DNA of 64,000 bases. Origin: Ferruginibacter sp. HRS2-29. GTDB taxonomy: Bacteria; Bacteroidota; Bacteroidia; Chitinophagales; Chitinophagaceae. Numbering within the stretch: position 1 is the first letter of the stretch; each line of letters begins with the position of its first letter. The notes beneath the pieces are model-generated. The model worked only from the letters and a program-made list of their open reading frames with translations. It was not told the origin of the DNA and ran no database searches. The stretch spans positions 1 through 64,000 of the forward strand of contig NZ_RJUB01000002.1 in NCBI RefSeq assembly GCF_024343615.1. Direction: 5' to 3'. Of this stretch, positions 33,118-41,871 are shown piece by piece. The translations under genes and the position numbers were made by a program.

Positions 33118-33369
33118 TTATGCTGCGTACCGCAATTCGTATTGCAGCTTTTTAATGATCTTATCGTACAATTCTTCTTCAACAAACGGAACGCTCGCAT
33201 CTGCTTCTTTTTGAATGCTCCATTCATCGTCTTCGTCATGCAACAATGTAAAGCCATAATTTCCATTCATATCTACCAGGTACAGTGTACCTGCAGGATT
33301 TTCTTCCTGTGAAATGATCGTTTCAATTTTTGCTCCGCCGTAGCTGATAGTAGTAGTAATCTTTTCCAT
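33118..33369 (-). CDS. Small unknown protein inside the end-joining operon
   Basis: The 83-residue protein has no motif that I recognise. It is acidic in the middle (LLHDEDDEWSIQKEAD) with alternating hydrophobic residues that suggest a small beta-rich fold and a C-terminal helix (YDKIIKKLQYELRYAA). It starts 10 bp after the topoisomerase IB stop and ends 15 bp before ku, so it is transcribed with both. Position suggests an accessory role in end repair, which is inference only. Confidence 0.75.
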   Translation of the reverse strand: MEKITTTISYGGAKIETIISQEENPAGTLYLVDMNGNYGFTLLHDEDDEWSIQKEADASVPFVEEELYDKIIKKLQYELRYAA

Positions 33370-33379
33370 ACTGTTGTTT

Positions 33380-34471
33380 TTAACTGTTGTCTAATATTTT
33401 CATGATGATCTTTTCGTCTGCCGTAAGATCAGCTTTATTGTCGTTGACCGATATCTTATCCAGTTGCGCAAAATATTTTTCAATGCTTTTATTTTCGTAC
33501 AAACTGATCACAACGGGATGCACATAATATTTTTTACAGACAGTCCGCGTATTTCCCAGGTTTTTCGCCACCATGTCGAGCATGGCTACCGTGTTCTTTT
33601 TTACTGAGCTATCGTTTTCCGCAAGCCCTATTTCTTTGAAAGCTAAAAATGCATTTACCGTGCCAGCCCATGTCCTGAAATCCTTTGCAGTAAAGTCTTG
33701 GCCACAGGCGTTCTTTATATAACTATTGACCATTCCGGAGTCGATGCTATGGTGCTGGCCTTTATCATCATAATATTGAAACAACTCCTTTCCGGGTATA
33801 TCTTTGCATTGTTGCACAATGTTAGCCAGCTTTTTGTTGCGCAGGTTAATGGTATGTTGCACGCCCTTTTTTCCTTTGAAAGAAAAAGTAACATTGCCCC
33901 CTTTGATATTAACATGCTTATCTTTTAAAGTGGTAAGGCCGAAAGAGCCGTATAGTTTTTCATACACATTATTTCCCACCCGGATATTCGTGCGTTCCAT
34001 CAGGCTTACGATGGTAGCGAGTATCTTGGGCTGTGGTAATCCCGGCAATGCCATATCCTGTTCTACCTGCAGGCGGATAGCAGGAAGGTGTTTGCCAAAT
34101 TCACGCAGGCGATAAAACTTGGTGTGGTTGCGCAATGAGTTCCAGGACTCATGATAACGATACTGTTTGCGCTTTTTCACATCAAGTCCGGTAACCTGCA
34201 GGTGGCCGTTTTCCAAGGCGCATATCCACACGTCTTCCCAGGCCGGAGGTATCACCAGGCTTTTTATCCGGTCGAGGTCGGCTTTATTTTTTAAGGCCTT
34301 TTGTTTGAAAATATAAAAGAATTTATCGCCTTTCTTTTTGCGAAGTATTCCCTCATCCTGATCTGAAACATAGATAAGATTCACAGCCTCAGCCGTTTTC
34401 ACCGGATCGTTTTTTATTTTTTTAATGATCGCTTTTGGCAACTCTTCCACGACATCCATCGTTTCTTTCAT
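33380..34471 (-). CDS. DNA topoisomerase IB
   Basis: The 363-residue protein is a poxvirus-type bacterial TopIB that relaxes supercoils through a 3'-phosphotyrosine. Visible motifs are GLDVKKRKQYRYHESW, the catalytic-core Arg region MERTNIRVGNNVYEK, GKKGVQHTINLRNKKL with Lys and His, FRTWAGTV and the active-site Tyr in TVCKKYYVHP. It is the first gene of the operon that encodes Ku, PE and POL. Pairing of TopIB with Ku and LigD modules suggests a joint DNA-damage function. Start ATG 34471 is followed by a second Met four codons later. Confidence 0.94.
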   Translation of the reverse strand: MKETMDVVEELPKAIIKKIKNDPVKTAEAVNLIYVSDQDEGILRKKKGDKFFYIFKQKALKNKADLDRIKSLVIPPAWEDVWICALENGHLQVTGLDVKKRKQYRYHESWNSLRNHTKFYRLREFGKHLPAIRLQVEQDMALPGLPQPKILATIVSLMERTNIRVGNNVYEKLYGSFGLTTLKDKHVNIKGGNVTFSFKGKKGVQHTINLRNKKLANIVQQCKDIPGKELFQYYDDKGQHHSIDSGMVNSYIKNACGQDFTAKDFRTWAGTVNAFLAFKEIGLAENDSSVKKNTVAMLDMVAKNLGNTRTVCKKYYVHPVVISLYENKSIEKYFAQLDKISVNDNKADLTADEKIIMKILDNS

Positions 34472-34747
34472 CCGCTCAGATTTAAATTTTAAGTTTTCAA
34501 CATTGCTATGAAATCAGTTCAAAACGATTTACATTTATATTGATCGCTTACCACAATGAAATATCTGTGCCTATGTGCAACCAATCTCAGGTTTTTGCTG
34601 TCTAACATTATATCCTACTCATCCTGAGGAATTAGTTCCACGAAAAGCCTCCAATCTTCCTGAAAAATCTCCGAAAAGCAAAAGTTCGTATCTGCTTTCA
34701 ATCTGGTACACCCTTTGGAATTTTATCATTACCTAAAAACACACACC

Positions 34748-35224
34748 ATGCTTTATCAGGACGAAAACCTTTCTTTCATACAAGAAAAGATCAAAGACAT
34801 CAACGTGGCATTGTTCAAGTCGGAAATCAATTCTGAACTGCAGTTGCCCAACAACATCATCCAGACATTAAAAGTGGAAGACGATGGACATATCTGGTTC
34901 TTCACTTCCTGTACGGGTGATTATGCCAAAAGCGTAGAGCGTTCTTTCTATGCTTATCTCGATTATTATAAAAAGGGAACAGGGTGCAGGATCCGGTTGA
35001 GCGGTAAAGCAAGTATAGTGGAAGATGAGGATGGTGATTTCCTGAGCATCAGTAATTATAGTAAAGCCACCGCAGGCAGATTGGTGCTGGTGAAGATGAA
35101 GATCATGCAGGCAGAATATTTTGAGAACAAACATCAGCCGAATCATTCGTGGAAAGACAAGCTGAAGGGAGCTTTTCAGCATTTCTTCTTTTCCGAATCA
35201 CACAGGGTTTATGATTTTAATTGA
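34748..35224 (+). CDS. PNPOx-like FMN-binding split-barrel protein (general stress type)
   Basis: The 158-residue protein resembles the general stress protein 26/pyridoxamine-phosphate-oxidase-like family. It has IKDINVALFKSE at the start, LKVEDDGHIWFFTSCTGDYA in the middle, and RIRLSGKASIVEDEDG then a basic C-terminal segment. These proteins bind flavin or a related cofactor; no substrate can be inferred. Start 34748 (ATG) is taken over an upstream TTG at 34715, which would add residues unlike the family. It is divergent from topoisomerase IB over a 276-bp gap with no visible gene. Confidence 0.72.
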   Translation: MLYQDENLSFIQEKIKDINVALFKSEINSELQLPNNIIQTLKVEDDGHIWFFTSCTGDYAKSVERSFYAYLDYYKKGTGCRIRLSGKASIVEDEDGDFLSISNYSKATAGRLVLVKMKIMQAEYFENKHQPNHSWKDKLKGAFQHFFFSESHRVYDFN

Positions 35225-35280
35225 TACAATAAAATACTGACTATCGAACATACAAATACATTAAAAAGAATAAGCAGAGA

Positions 35281-35335
35281 ATATGCAAGAAGCAAAATTC
35301 CTCTCAGGTTGAGAGGAATTTTGCTTCTTGCATAT
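35281..35335. repeat. Perfect 26-bp-arm hairpin between convergent genes
   Basis: ATATGCAAGAAGCAAAATTC and on (35281-35306) is exactly complementary to 35310-35335 around a three-base loop. No U-tract follows on either strand. It may block transcription from both sides or be a REP-like element. Confidence 0.85.
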
Positions 35336-35354
35336 TAAAAATTCACATTGCCGA

Positions 35355-36125
35355 TTATTTTATCTTGAATTTACTGATTGCTTCTTTTGAAAAACTGCTT
35401 AATATTTCTTTTCCGCTGATAGCAGCTCGTTCTTTCAGTAATACATCCCAATGATCAGTTCCGTGCCAGAAAGTTTTTTTCAACTCAGACATTGCTTCCG
35501 GGTTGGAGTGCGCCAAAGAATTCGCCAGGCGTAATACTGATTCGTCCATGTTTTCTGTATTCTCATGTACTTCGGAAAACAACCCTTTTCGTTTCGCCCA
35601 TTCGCTGTTGCGCCACATGGTAGCATCTATTGCCAGGGCGCTGAAAGCGGCGATACCGATCTTCCGTTCCATTGCTGGACCCACCACGAACGGACCTATG
35701 CCGATGGCAAGTTCGCTTAATTTTATATCTGCAGTATTTAATGCAATGGCATAATCTGCCGCTGCCGCAATACCAACACCGCCGCCGACACATTTGCCTT
35801 GTATGCGTGCGATGATGAACTTAGGGCATTTACGCATAGCGTTGATCACATTGGCAAAGCCGCTGAAAAACTCCAGTCCTTCTTTTTCATTTTTGATATC
35901 CAGTAATTCTTCAAAGGAAGCCCCGGCACAAAATGCCTTTTCGCCGGCGCTTTTCAATACGATCACTTTTGTTTCACTGTGCGTTCCTGCAAAATGGATC
36001 TCTTTCGTCAGTTCTTCTAAAATTTTTCCCGGCAAAGAATTGCTTTGCGGATGAAAGAATTCAATCGTTGTAATTCCGTTGTGTGTCTCAGAATTTACAT
36101 GCCCGTCTTTTATTTGCTGTATCAT
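35355..36125 (-). CDS. Enoyl-CoA hydratase/isomerase family protein (PaaF/PaaG-like)
   Basis: The 256-residue protein has the crotonase fold: oxyanion region EKAFCAGASFEELL and GKCVGGGVGIAAAADYAIA, then LSELAIGIGPFVVGP. The first catalytic Glu position of hydratases reads Gly here (GGGVGI), while the second (SEL) is present, which is more like isomerases. The gene starts 6 bp after the paaZ stop on the same strand, so it is probably part of a phenylacetate or related aromatic CoA pathway. The rest of the paa cluster is not in this window. Exact reaction is uncertain. Confidence 0.85.
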   Translation of the reverse strand: MIQQIKDGHVNSETHNGITTIEFFHPQSNSLPGKILEELTKEIHFAGTHSETKVIVLKSAGEKAFCAGASFEELLDIKNEKEGLEFFSGFANVINAMRKCPKFIIARIQGKCVGGGVGIAAAADYAIALNTADIKLSELAIGIGPFVVGPAMERKIGIAAFSALAIDATMWRNSEWAKRKGLFSEVHENTENMDESVLRLANSLAHSNPEAMSELKKTFWHGTDHWDVLLKERAAISGKEILSSFSKEAISKFKIK

Positions 36126-36131
36126 GCTTTA

Positions 36132-38210
36132 TTATATTTTATTTTTCATTTCTACCATGGTAAGGATCGTACCTACGCCAACAGCTTCGCTTGTTTCATC
36201 AAAAATTTCTACAAACCATTTCACAATCCCCTTTGGAATATCCTGCCCTTTTACAAAAGGCACTTCCGGGTTTTGTTCCTTCATTTCCTGTGCGGTCTTT
36301 TCCTTGCAGCTGAAACGGATATAGATCGAGGAGCCCGGATAAACTGGCTTTGTAAACCTCAGCTCGTCAATCCCGTAATTCAGCAGTACCGGATTTTTTT
36401 CGTAGCTGTCTACAAATAATCCCGCAGCAGCACTCATGATAAAATATCCATGCGCTACTTGTTGTTCAAACATCGTACCGGCAAAATCCGTTGCCGTAAG
36501 GTGCGCATAAAAATTATCGCCGCTCAGTGCTGCAAATTTATCAATGTCTTCCGAAGTAATTAATCTTTTTTCTGTAATGATCTGGTCGCCGATATGGAGT
36601 TCTTCGAAATATTTTTTAAACGGGTGTACCCCCGGATCATTTCCTTTTGCATGTGCCTGGTACACGTTGCTGATGGCCGTGATCATCGTTGGCGAACCTT
36701 GTATGGCCGTACGCTGCAGGTAATGCCGGATGCCTCGGAGCCCGCCCATTTCTTCGCCGCCGCCGGCCCTGCCCGGACCACCATGCACCAGCAGTGGGAG
36801 AGGGGAACCATGGCCGGTACTCTCTTTGGCGCAATCTTCATTCAACACCAGTATCCTTCCATGATGCGTTGCCGCGCCAAGTACGTATTGTTTCGCGATC
36901 TTCGGGTCTGCCGTTACGATCGTTGAGCACAGGCTTCCTTTTCCTTTTTTGCTGAGCTCTATCGCCTCATCCATATTTTTATACGGCATGATCGTACTCA
37001 CCGGGCCAAATGCTTCCACATCATGAGATGTTTCGGTAGCGAACGGGTTTTCGTTGAGTAACAGCATCGGGCTTATGAAAGCACCTTCTTTTTCATCCGC
37101 ATCCAGCACGGCCACACTATCCAGCGAACCATAAATTATCTGCGATGACGCCAATAGTTTCTGTACCTGGCTGCGAACTTCATTCCGCTGGTCTTGTCCG
37201 GCCAAAGAACCCATTCGTACTTTTTCATTCAACGGGTTGCCTATGACGGTTTTGCCAAGCTCGTTGGCGATCGCCCTCGACATTTCCTCTATCTTATTGC
37301 CCGGAACAAATATCCTCCTCACAGCAGTACATTTTTGACCGGCTTTTACCGTGATCTCTTTTTTTACTTCTTTAATAAATATGTCCCACTCGGGCATACC
37401 CGGCTCCACATCGGCACCCAGCACGATGCAGTTGAGAGAGTCCGCCTCCATATTGAATGGCACGGCTTCGCCTAAGATTGTAGGATGCGATTTTAATTTC
37501 AGCCCTGTGTAGGCTGACCCGGTAAATGTGACCACATCCTGTGAGTTTACAAAATCAAGGATATTGCCTGCGCTCCCGCAAAGCAGCTGTAGGGCACCTT
37601 CCGGCAATATTTTAGACGCGATGATCTCTTTCACCACTGCTTCAGTAAGGTAAGATGTAACCGTGGCGGGTTTTACCACCGCAGGAATTCCTGCCAGTAA
37701 ATTGACGGCGATTTTTTCCAGCATCCCCCACACCGGGAAATTGTAGGCATTGATGTGTACAGCCACCCCTTCTTTTGGCACCAGGATATGATGGCCCATG
37801 AACGTATTTCCTTTACTCAACGCGATCGGGTCGCCATCGAGGCAAAAAGGTTCGTCGGGTAATTTTCGGCGAAGCGATGCATTGGAAAACAGGTTGCCGA
37901 TGCCACCTTCGATATCTATCCAGCTATCGATCTTCGTTGCTCCTGATAAATAACTGATGGTGTAAAATTTTTCTTTATGCTGCATCAGGTGCAGGGCGAG
38001 TGCCCTCAGCATTCTTCCCCTTTCCTGGAAGGTCATTTTCCTGAGCGCCGTATTTCCTTTTTTGCGGGCATAATCGAGTACCGATTCAAAGTCGAGGCCT
38101 TTGGTGGTTGCGCTGGCAAACTCTTTTCCGGTTACGGCATTGTATAATAATTGTCCGTCACCATCGCCTTCTATCCAGTTGCCGGTAATGTAATTTCCTA
38201 ATTTTTGCAT
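36132..38210 (-). CDS. paaZ: PaaZ-like bifunctional ring-opening protein (ALDH + MaoC hydratase)
   Basis: The 692-residue protein joins an N-terminal aldehyde dehydrogenase (about 1-520, catalytic Cys in VKAGQKCTAVRR, Glu region MEADSLNC) with a C-terminal MaoC/hot-dog hydratase (about 540-680, SGDNFYAHL and VAHGYFIMS). In PaaZ the hydratase opens the oxepin-CoA ring and the dehydrogenase oxidises the aldehyde formed. Start 38210 (MQKLGNYITGNWIEGDG) is preferred over a longer frame because it begins the domain. The next gene encodes an enoyl-CoA hydratase/isomerase, fitting the pathway. The monooxygenase paaABCDE genes and paaK are not in the window. Confidence 0.9.
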   Translation of the reverse strand: MQKLGNYITGNWIEGDGDGQLLYNAVTGKEFASATTKGLDFESVLDYARKKGNTALRKMTFQERGRMLRALALHLMQHKEKFYTISYLSGATKIDSWIDIEGGIGNLFSNASLRRKLPDEPFCLDGDPIALSKGNTFMGHHILVPKEGVAVHINAYNFPVWGMLEKIAVNLLAGIPAVVKPATVTSYLTEAVVKEIIASKILPEGALQLLCGSAGNILDFVNSQDVVTFTGSAYTGLKLKSHPTILGEAVPFNMEADSLNCIVLGADVEPGMPEWDIFIKEVKKEITVKAGQKCTAVRRIFVPGNKIEEMSRAIANELGKTVIGNPLNEKVRMGSLAGQDQRNEVRSQVQKLLASSQIIYGSLDSVAVLDADEKEGAFISPMLLLNENPFATETSHDVEAFGPVSTIMPYKNMDEAIELSKKGKGSLCSTIVTADPKIAKQYVLGAATHHGRILVLNEDCAKESTGHGSPLPLLVHGGPGRAGGGEEMGGLRGIRHYLQRTAIQGSPTMITAISNVYQAHAKGNDPGVHPFKKYFEELHIGDQIITEKRLITSEDIDKFAALSGDNFYAHLTATDFAGTMFEQQVAHGYFIMSAAAGLFVDSYEKNPVLLNYGIDELRFTKPVYPGSSIYIRFSCKEKTAQEMKEQNPEVPFVKGQDIPKGIVKWFVEIFDETSEAVGVGTILTMVEMKNKI

Positions 38211-38396
38211 ATGACATATTTGCGTTTCCAAAGCTACGCAATGCCTTGTAAACAATTTAGTTTTTAAGTTGCAATGAGGTGTTTACAGGGTTAATTTTTA
38301 AAGGAAAAGATTTCTTAAAATAGTTGCGCTTATCTCTGAGGATATAGTGTAACTTTATAGAGATCGGAAAGCGTATTCACATTTAAAATTTCCCGT

Positions 38397-38621
38397 ATGA
38401 AATATTTATTGTTCGCGATGATCATCTTCGCTTCTGCCATTTCCTGCAAAACAACCCAGATAGAAAACGCCTGTATTGGCCAGCCTATCAAAGATTGCGT
38501 TACTACCATGGAGTACAAACCCGTATGCGGCTGTGACGGAAAAACTTACAGCAACGCCGGGATGGCAAAATGTGCCGGTGTAAAAACATGGAAGGATGGG
38601 GATTGCGCCAGCGCCAAATAA
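38397..38621 (+). CDS. Kazal-domain lipoprotein
   Basis: The 74-residue product has a lipoprotein signal ending SAISC (Cys 17). A single Kazal-type inhibitor domain follows with six Cys: CIGQPIKDC, YKPVCGCDGKTYSNAGMAKC and WKDGDC. Kazal domains inhibit serine proteases, so it may protect the cell from its own or foreign proteases. It is short but complete, with both signal and domain. No promoter was recognised in the 186 bp upstream. Confidence 0.88.
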   Translation: MKYLLFAMIIFASAISCKTTQIENACIGQPIKDCVTTMEYKPVCGCDGKTYSNAGMAKCAGVKTWKDGDCASAK

Positions 38622-38768
38622 TTGAATGTATTGATGATGCATTGATGAATTGCTGCTATATCATTGTAAATATGGCAGCAGGCAGGTATTGGTATGGAAG
38701 GAAGAACAAGGTTGTATACGGATATTTTCGGCCTGGTTTCTATTTAGCTAAAGCAAATCTTTAGCCTT

Positions 38769-39236
38769 TCACAACAACCCAAACTGTCGCGAATGATGCG
38801 TTACATGTTTGTAATGCAGCCTCACCCATTGCTCAAAATCCAGCCACCCAAATACCGGGTGTAATGTCTTATTTGGATGATTTCCTTTAAAATGATTCAC
38901 AAAATTATCGACGCTTTGCCTCAGCTCTTCCTTTGCAATGTCAATACTGGCACACCTTTCCGGTAACGCCGCTTCACCGATTATCTCTACCGGCGCTTTC
39001 GTATTTTCACGGAATTGTTTTTCACTGTATAAAAACTCCAGGTATTTAGGAAGGTGTTCTTCCGGTGTAACCAGTTTCAATTGTAGTTTGTCTGCAGATA
39101 CGTTGAAGAAATCCGTTACATGCTCCAGCATTTGTTGCGGGTTCATCACGCCCCATTTAGCCGGGGTTTGTGCAGAAAGATCGTTGAGCAGGACGAAATA
39201 TTTGTTGGTAATAAAATCAAGCTGATCGGATGGCAT
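38769..39236 (-). CDS. DinB-superfamily / DUF1569-like protein
   Basis: The 155-residue protein shows the DinB layout of three metal His: MNPQQMLEHVTDFF near residue 35 and LHYKHVTHHSRQFGLL at the end. The family includes thiol-dependent S-transferases and many unknowns. No signal peptide. It lies downstream of adk on the same strand, separated by a terminator at 39250-39274. Confidence 0.78.
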   Translation of the reverse strand: MPSDQLDFITNKYFVLLNDLSAQTPAKWGVMNPQQMLEHVTDFFNVSADKLQLKLVTPEEHLPKYLEFLYSEKQFRENTKAPVEIIGEAALPERCASIDIAKEELRQSVDNFVNHFKGNHPNKTLHPVFGWLDFEQWVRLHYKHVTHHSRQFGLL

Positions 39237-39249
39237 ATGGCAAAAATTT

Positions 39250-39274
39250 AAAAAAGCAGGCCGGAGCCTGCTTT
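39250..39274 (-). terminator. Intrinsic terminator of adk
   Basis: AAAGCAGG and its complement around CTCCGG on the minus strand, followed by TTTTTT. It begins 3 bp after the adk stop. Confidence 0.85.
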
Positions 39275-39276
39275 CA

Positions 39277-39858
39277 TTACCTGTTTATTCTTTTGTCGAT
39301 CTCCTTACAGAGTTCTCCGAAAATTTCATCAATCGTTCCTTCCCCTTTTATCATTACCACTTTATTGAACTGATGGTAATAATCCGCAACGGCGGCGGTT
39401 TTAGTCTGGTACTCCGTGATCCTCGCCCTGATGACCTGTTCGTTGGTATCATCGCTGCGGCCGCTGGTTTCGCCTCTTTTCAATAATCTTTTTACCAGCT
39501 CTTCTTCGCTGACATCCAGCGCCAGCATCACACCTATTGAAGCTTTTTTCAAATGGAGCAGTTTATCCAACGCTTCAGCCTGTGCGGAGGTACGTGGGAA
39601 ACCATCGTACAGGAACCCTGTCGCATGCGGGTTTTCATCCAATGCCGAACTGATCATTCCTATCACCACTTCATCGGGAACAAGTTGCCCTTTATCCATA
39701 AAACCTTTTGCAGCCTGGCCCAGTGAAGTTTGCCTGCTGATTTCCGAACGCAGTAAATCTCCGGTACTCAAATGCTTGAGGCCATACTTCGCCATTAATT
39801 TTTCGCTTTGCGTACCTTTTCCACTGCCCGGAGGGCCAAAGAGTATTAAATTGAACAT
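39277..39858 (-). CDS. adk: Adenylate kinase
   Basis: This enzyme interconverts AMP + ATP and 2 ADP. The 193-residue protein opens MFNLILFGPPGSGKGTQ (P-loop) and has the AMP-binding stretch LSTGDLLRSEI and the strand FLYDGFPRTSAQAEAL. The lid region RLLKRGETSGRSDDTNEQVI is the short form without a zinc finger. A TACATTTG promoter element lies at 39913-39920. Length is normal for the short-lid class. Confidence 0.97.
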   Translation of the reverse strand: MFNLILFGPPGSGKGTQSEKLMAKYGLKHLSTGDLLRSEISRQTSLGQAAKGFMDKGQLVPDEVVIGMISSALDENPHATGFLYDGFPRTSAQAEALDKLLHLKKASIGVMLALDVSEEELVKRLLKRGETSGRSDDTNEQVIRARITEYQTKTAAVADYYHQFNKVVMIKGEGTIDEIFGELCKEIDKRINR

Positions 39859-39912
39859 AGTTTCTCGCTAAACAAGTTGTAAGTGAACAATCAGGGTGAG
39901 CCAGTTTGCATG

Positions 39913-39920
39913 CAAATGTA
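39913..39920 (-). promoter_or_regulatory. TAnnTTTG -7 element of adk
   Basis: TACATTTG on the minus strand, 55 bases before the adk ATG. The -33 region is only a partial match. Confidence 0.4.
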
Positions 39921-40084
39921 ACTAAGCATTGTTTAAAATCCACCCTTTTTGGCTATAAAGGCGTGCTTCAATCGTGTAAACGGCGTAATCGGCGTAAATA
40001 TAATATTCCATGCTGACTATGACAAGTTCATTTTGTGGGCAAAATGGGATGCCCAAATTGCCCGGGGCAATTAATCAACTTGGT

Positions 40085-40115
40085 TTTGTATAAAGGGGCT
40101 AAAGATTTACTTTTG
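40085..40115 (+). promoter_or_regulatory. Bacteroidota-type promoter of the aminotransferase gene
   Basis: TTTG at 40085-40088 and TACTTTTG at 40108-40115 are separated by 19 bases, an exact fit to the TTTG-N19-TAnnTTTG pattern. The ATG lies 31 bases downstream. Confidence 0.75.
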
Positions 40116-40146
40116 CCGCATTGACGATTTAAAATAAACTACAGTT

Positions 40147-41412
40147 ATGGGTTCACTTAAGCTCAGCCACCTGGCTGAAACACTAATAGCATCGGAAATC
40201 GTGCGTCTTGGCGCTACTATCAAGGAAAAGATAAAAGCTGGTGACCATATCTATAATTATACAATCGGCGATTTTGATTCTTCGGTATTCCCGATCCCGG
40301 CTGGGTTGCAGGAAGAAATCGTAACCGCTTACAAAGAAGGTTATACTACTTATCCCGCTGCTGAGGGCGAACTCGATCTCCGCAAATCCATCGCGGGTTT
40401 CTTAAAGGATAATGCTGACCTTGATTATTCCCCGCAGGAAATACTGGTGGCTTCAGGCGGCCGGCCGCTGATCTATTCTGCTTACAGGGCAATCGTTGAT
40501 AAGGGCGATAAGGTCATTTACCCGGTTCCGAGCTGGAACAACAACCACTATGTTCATTTCACCGAAGGTGAACACGTGGTGATAGAAGCTACCCGTGAAA
40601 ATAATTTCATGCCTACGGCCGACCAGATCCGTCCGCATGTAAAAGGGGCGTCGCTGTTGGCGGTGTGCTCGCCGTTGAACCCCACCGGCACCACTTTCAC
40701 CAAAGAAGAATTGACCGCTATATGCGACCTGGTGATCGAAGAAAACGAATCCAGGAAAGAAGGCGAGAAAAAATTGTACCTGCTCTACGATCAGATCTAT
40801 TGGACCCTGACCTTTGGAAATACCGTTCATTATACGCCGGTTTCCTTGCGGCCGAAAATGAAAGATTATACCATTTTCATCGATGGCATCAGCAAGGCTT
40901 TTGCGGCTACAGGCGTAAGGGTAGGCTGGTCGATGGGGCCCGCAGAATTGATCCAGAAAATGAGGGGTATCAATAGTCATGTAGGTTCGTGGGCGCCTAT
41001 GGCCGAACAAAAAGCCGTAGCAAAATTCCTGACGCAGAAAGATGCACTGGACGCTTATTTCAAAGAATTTAAAAGTGAAATATCTTACAGGCTCACGACG
41101 CTTGCCGAAGGTTTTCACCAACTTAAAAAAGAAGGTTTTTCTGTGGACGCCATTGCGCCCCAGGCTGCTATATACCTCACTGTACAAATAGACCTCACCG
41201 GTAAAAAAACGGCTGACGGAACCATCATTGCCGACCAGGAAGCGGTGACAGCTTATGTGCTTGATGAAGCCAAACTTGCACTGGTGCCTTTCGGGTATTT
41301 TGGTGCAGGTAAAAACAACAGCTGGTACAGGCTGAGTGTAGGTTGCTGCAAAAAAGAAGAGATCGGAACTGTAATTGAAAAATTGCGGAATGCCCTTTCG
41401 AAGCTTAGCTAA
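40147..41412 (+). CDS. Class I/II PLP-dependent aminotransferase
   Basis: The 421-residue protein is a fold-type I aminotransferase: ASGGRPLIYSAYRAI (cofactor phosphate loop), CSPLNPTGTTFTKEEL, YDQIYWTLTFG with the pyridine-binding Asp and Tyr, and the Schiff-base Lys in IDGISKAFAATGVRVGW. Substrate amino acid cannot be fixed, although it resembles aspartate or aromatic aminotransferases. It is transcribed from a well-defined promoter at 40085-40115 and ends 6 bp before a convergent small gene. Confidence 0.93.
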   Translation: MGSLKLSHLAETLIASEIVRLGATIKEKIKAGDHIYNYTIGDFDSSVFPIPAGLQEEIVTAYKEGYTTYPAAEGELDLRKSIAGFLKDNADLDYSPQEILVASGGRPLIYSAYRAIVDKGDKVIYPVPSWNNNHYVHFTEGEHVVIEATRENNFMPTADQIRPHVKGASLLAVCSPLNPTGTTFTKEELTAICDLVIEENESRKEGEKKLYLLYDQIYWTLTFGNTVHYTPVSLRPKMKDYTIFIDGISKAFAATGVRVGWSMGPAELIQKMRGINSHVGSWAPMAEQKAVAKFLTQKDALDAYFKEFKSEISYRLTTLAEGFHQLKKEGFSVDAIAPQAAIYLTVQIDLTGKKTADGTIIADQEAVTAYVLDEAKLALVPFGYFGAGKNNSWYRLSVGCCKKEEIGTVIEKLRNALSKLS

Positions 41413-41418
41413 GCGATA

Positions 41419-41667
41419 TTAATTCTTGTTATTAAGGAAAACGAAAGGTTTGTCTTTATGCTGACGGATAATATTCTTGATCGCAATAGACTGGCTGATG
41501 ATCTTATATTTATTGAGGTCGATGATTTCGTGTGCCTTCACAAAATTATCCAGGCGCTCTACCATAAACAACATTTCATGGAGCATGGATACCTCATGCT
41601 CCATAGCCTGAGGCGTCATTAATTCTTGCTTGAACATTACTAGTAGATCACGATTGGATTTGTTCAT
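41419..41667 (-). CDS. Small unknown helical protein
   Basis: The 82-residue protein is mostly helical by composition (MEHEVSMLHEMLFMVERLDN) with no signal peptide or known motif. It is convergent with the aminotransferase, with a 6-bp gap between stops, and lies 22 bp downstream of a small lipoprotein gene on the same strand. The two may form a unit. Function unknown. Confidence 0.7.
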   Translation of the reverse strand: MNKSNRDLLVMFKQELMTPQAMEHEVSMLHEMLFMVERLDNFVKAHEIIDLNKYKIISQSIAIKNIIRQHKDKPFVFLNNKN

Positions 41668-41689
41668 TGATACTACAAATTAATTGTTG

Positions 41690-41818
41690 TTACTTATAAC
41701 CCACCATCCCCTGCTTATTAGGACAACCGCATTGTCCTTTCTTAGAAGAGGAACAACCGGTAGCTACCAGACAGGCGGCAATTAAGAGCAACGATGAGAT
41801 TTTTATTAATTTTTGCAT
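41690..41818 (-). CDS. 42-residue Cys-containing lipoprotein
   Basis: ATG at 41818 opens 42 codons ending TAA at 41690-41692. The product begins with a lipoprotein signal, MQKLIKISSLLLIAACLVAT followed by GC, so lipidation is expected at Cys 22. The mature part is only about 21 residues (CSSSKKGQCGCPNKQGMVGY then K) with a CGC pair. It precedes the 82-residue gene by 22 bp. The intact signal and lipobox support a real gene despite its size. Confidence 0.72.
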   Translation of the reverse strand: MQKLIKISSLLLIAACLVATGCSSSKKGQCGCPNKQGMVGYK

Positions 41819-41871
41819 ATAAACTGGTTACAATTTAAACTATTTTCACAAATAAATATTGCACATTTTGA

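Noticed and set aside
34703-34718. CTGGTACACCCTTTGG before the PNPOx-like gene
   Set aside because: The -12 dinucleotide is GG, not GC.
38570-38764. Small open frame after the Kazal lipoprotein gene
   Set aside because: It overlaps the end of the Kazal gene in another frame, has no signal or motif, and its composition looks non-coding.
40453-41187. Long open frame on the minus strand opposite the aminotransferase
   Set aside because: It is a shadow frame of a well-supported gene, with no domain motif or promoter. Similar long antisense frames at 2026-2644, 61868-62386 and 44308-45108 were rejected for the same reason.
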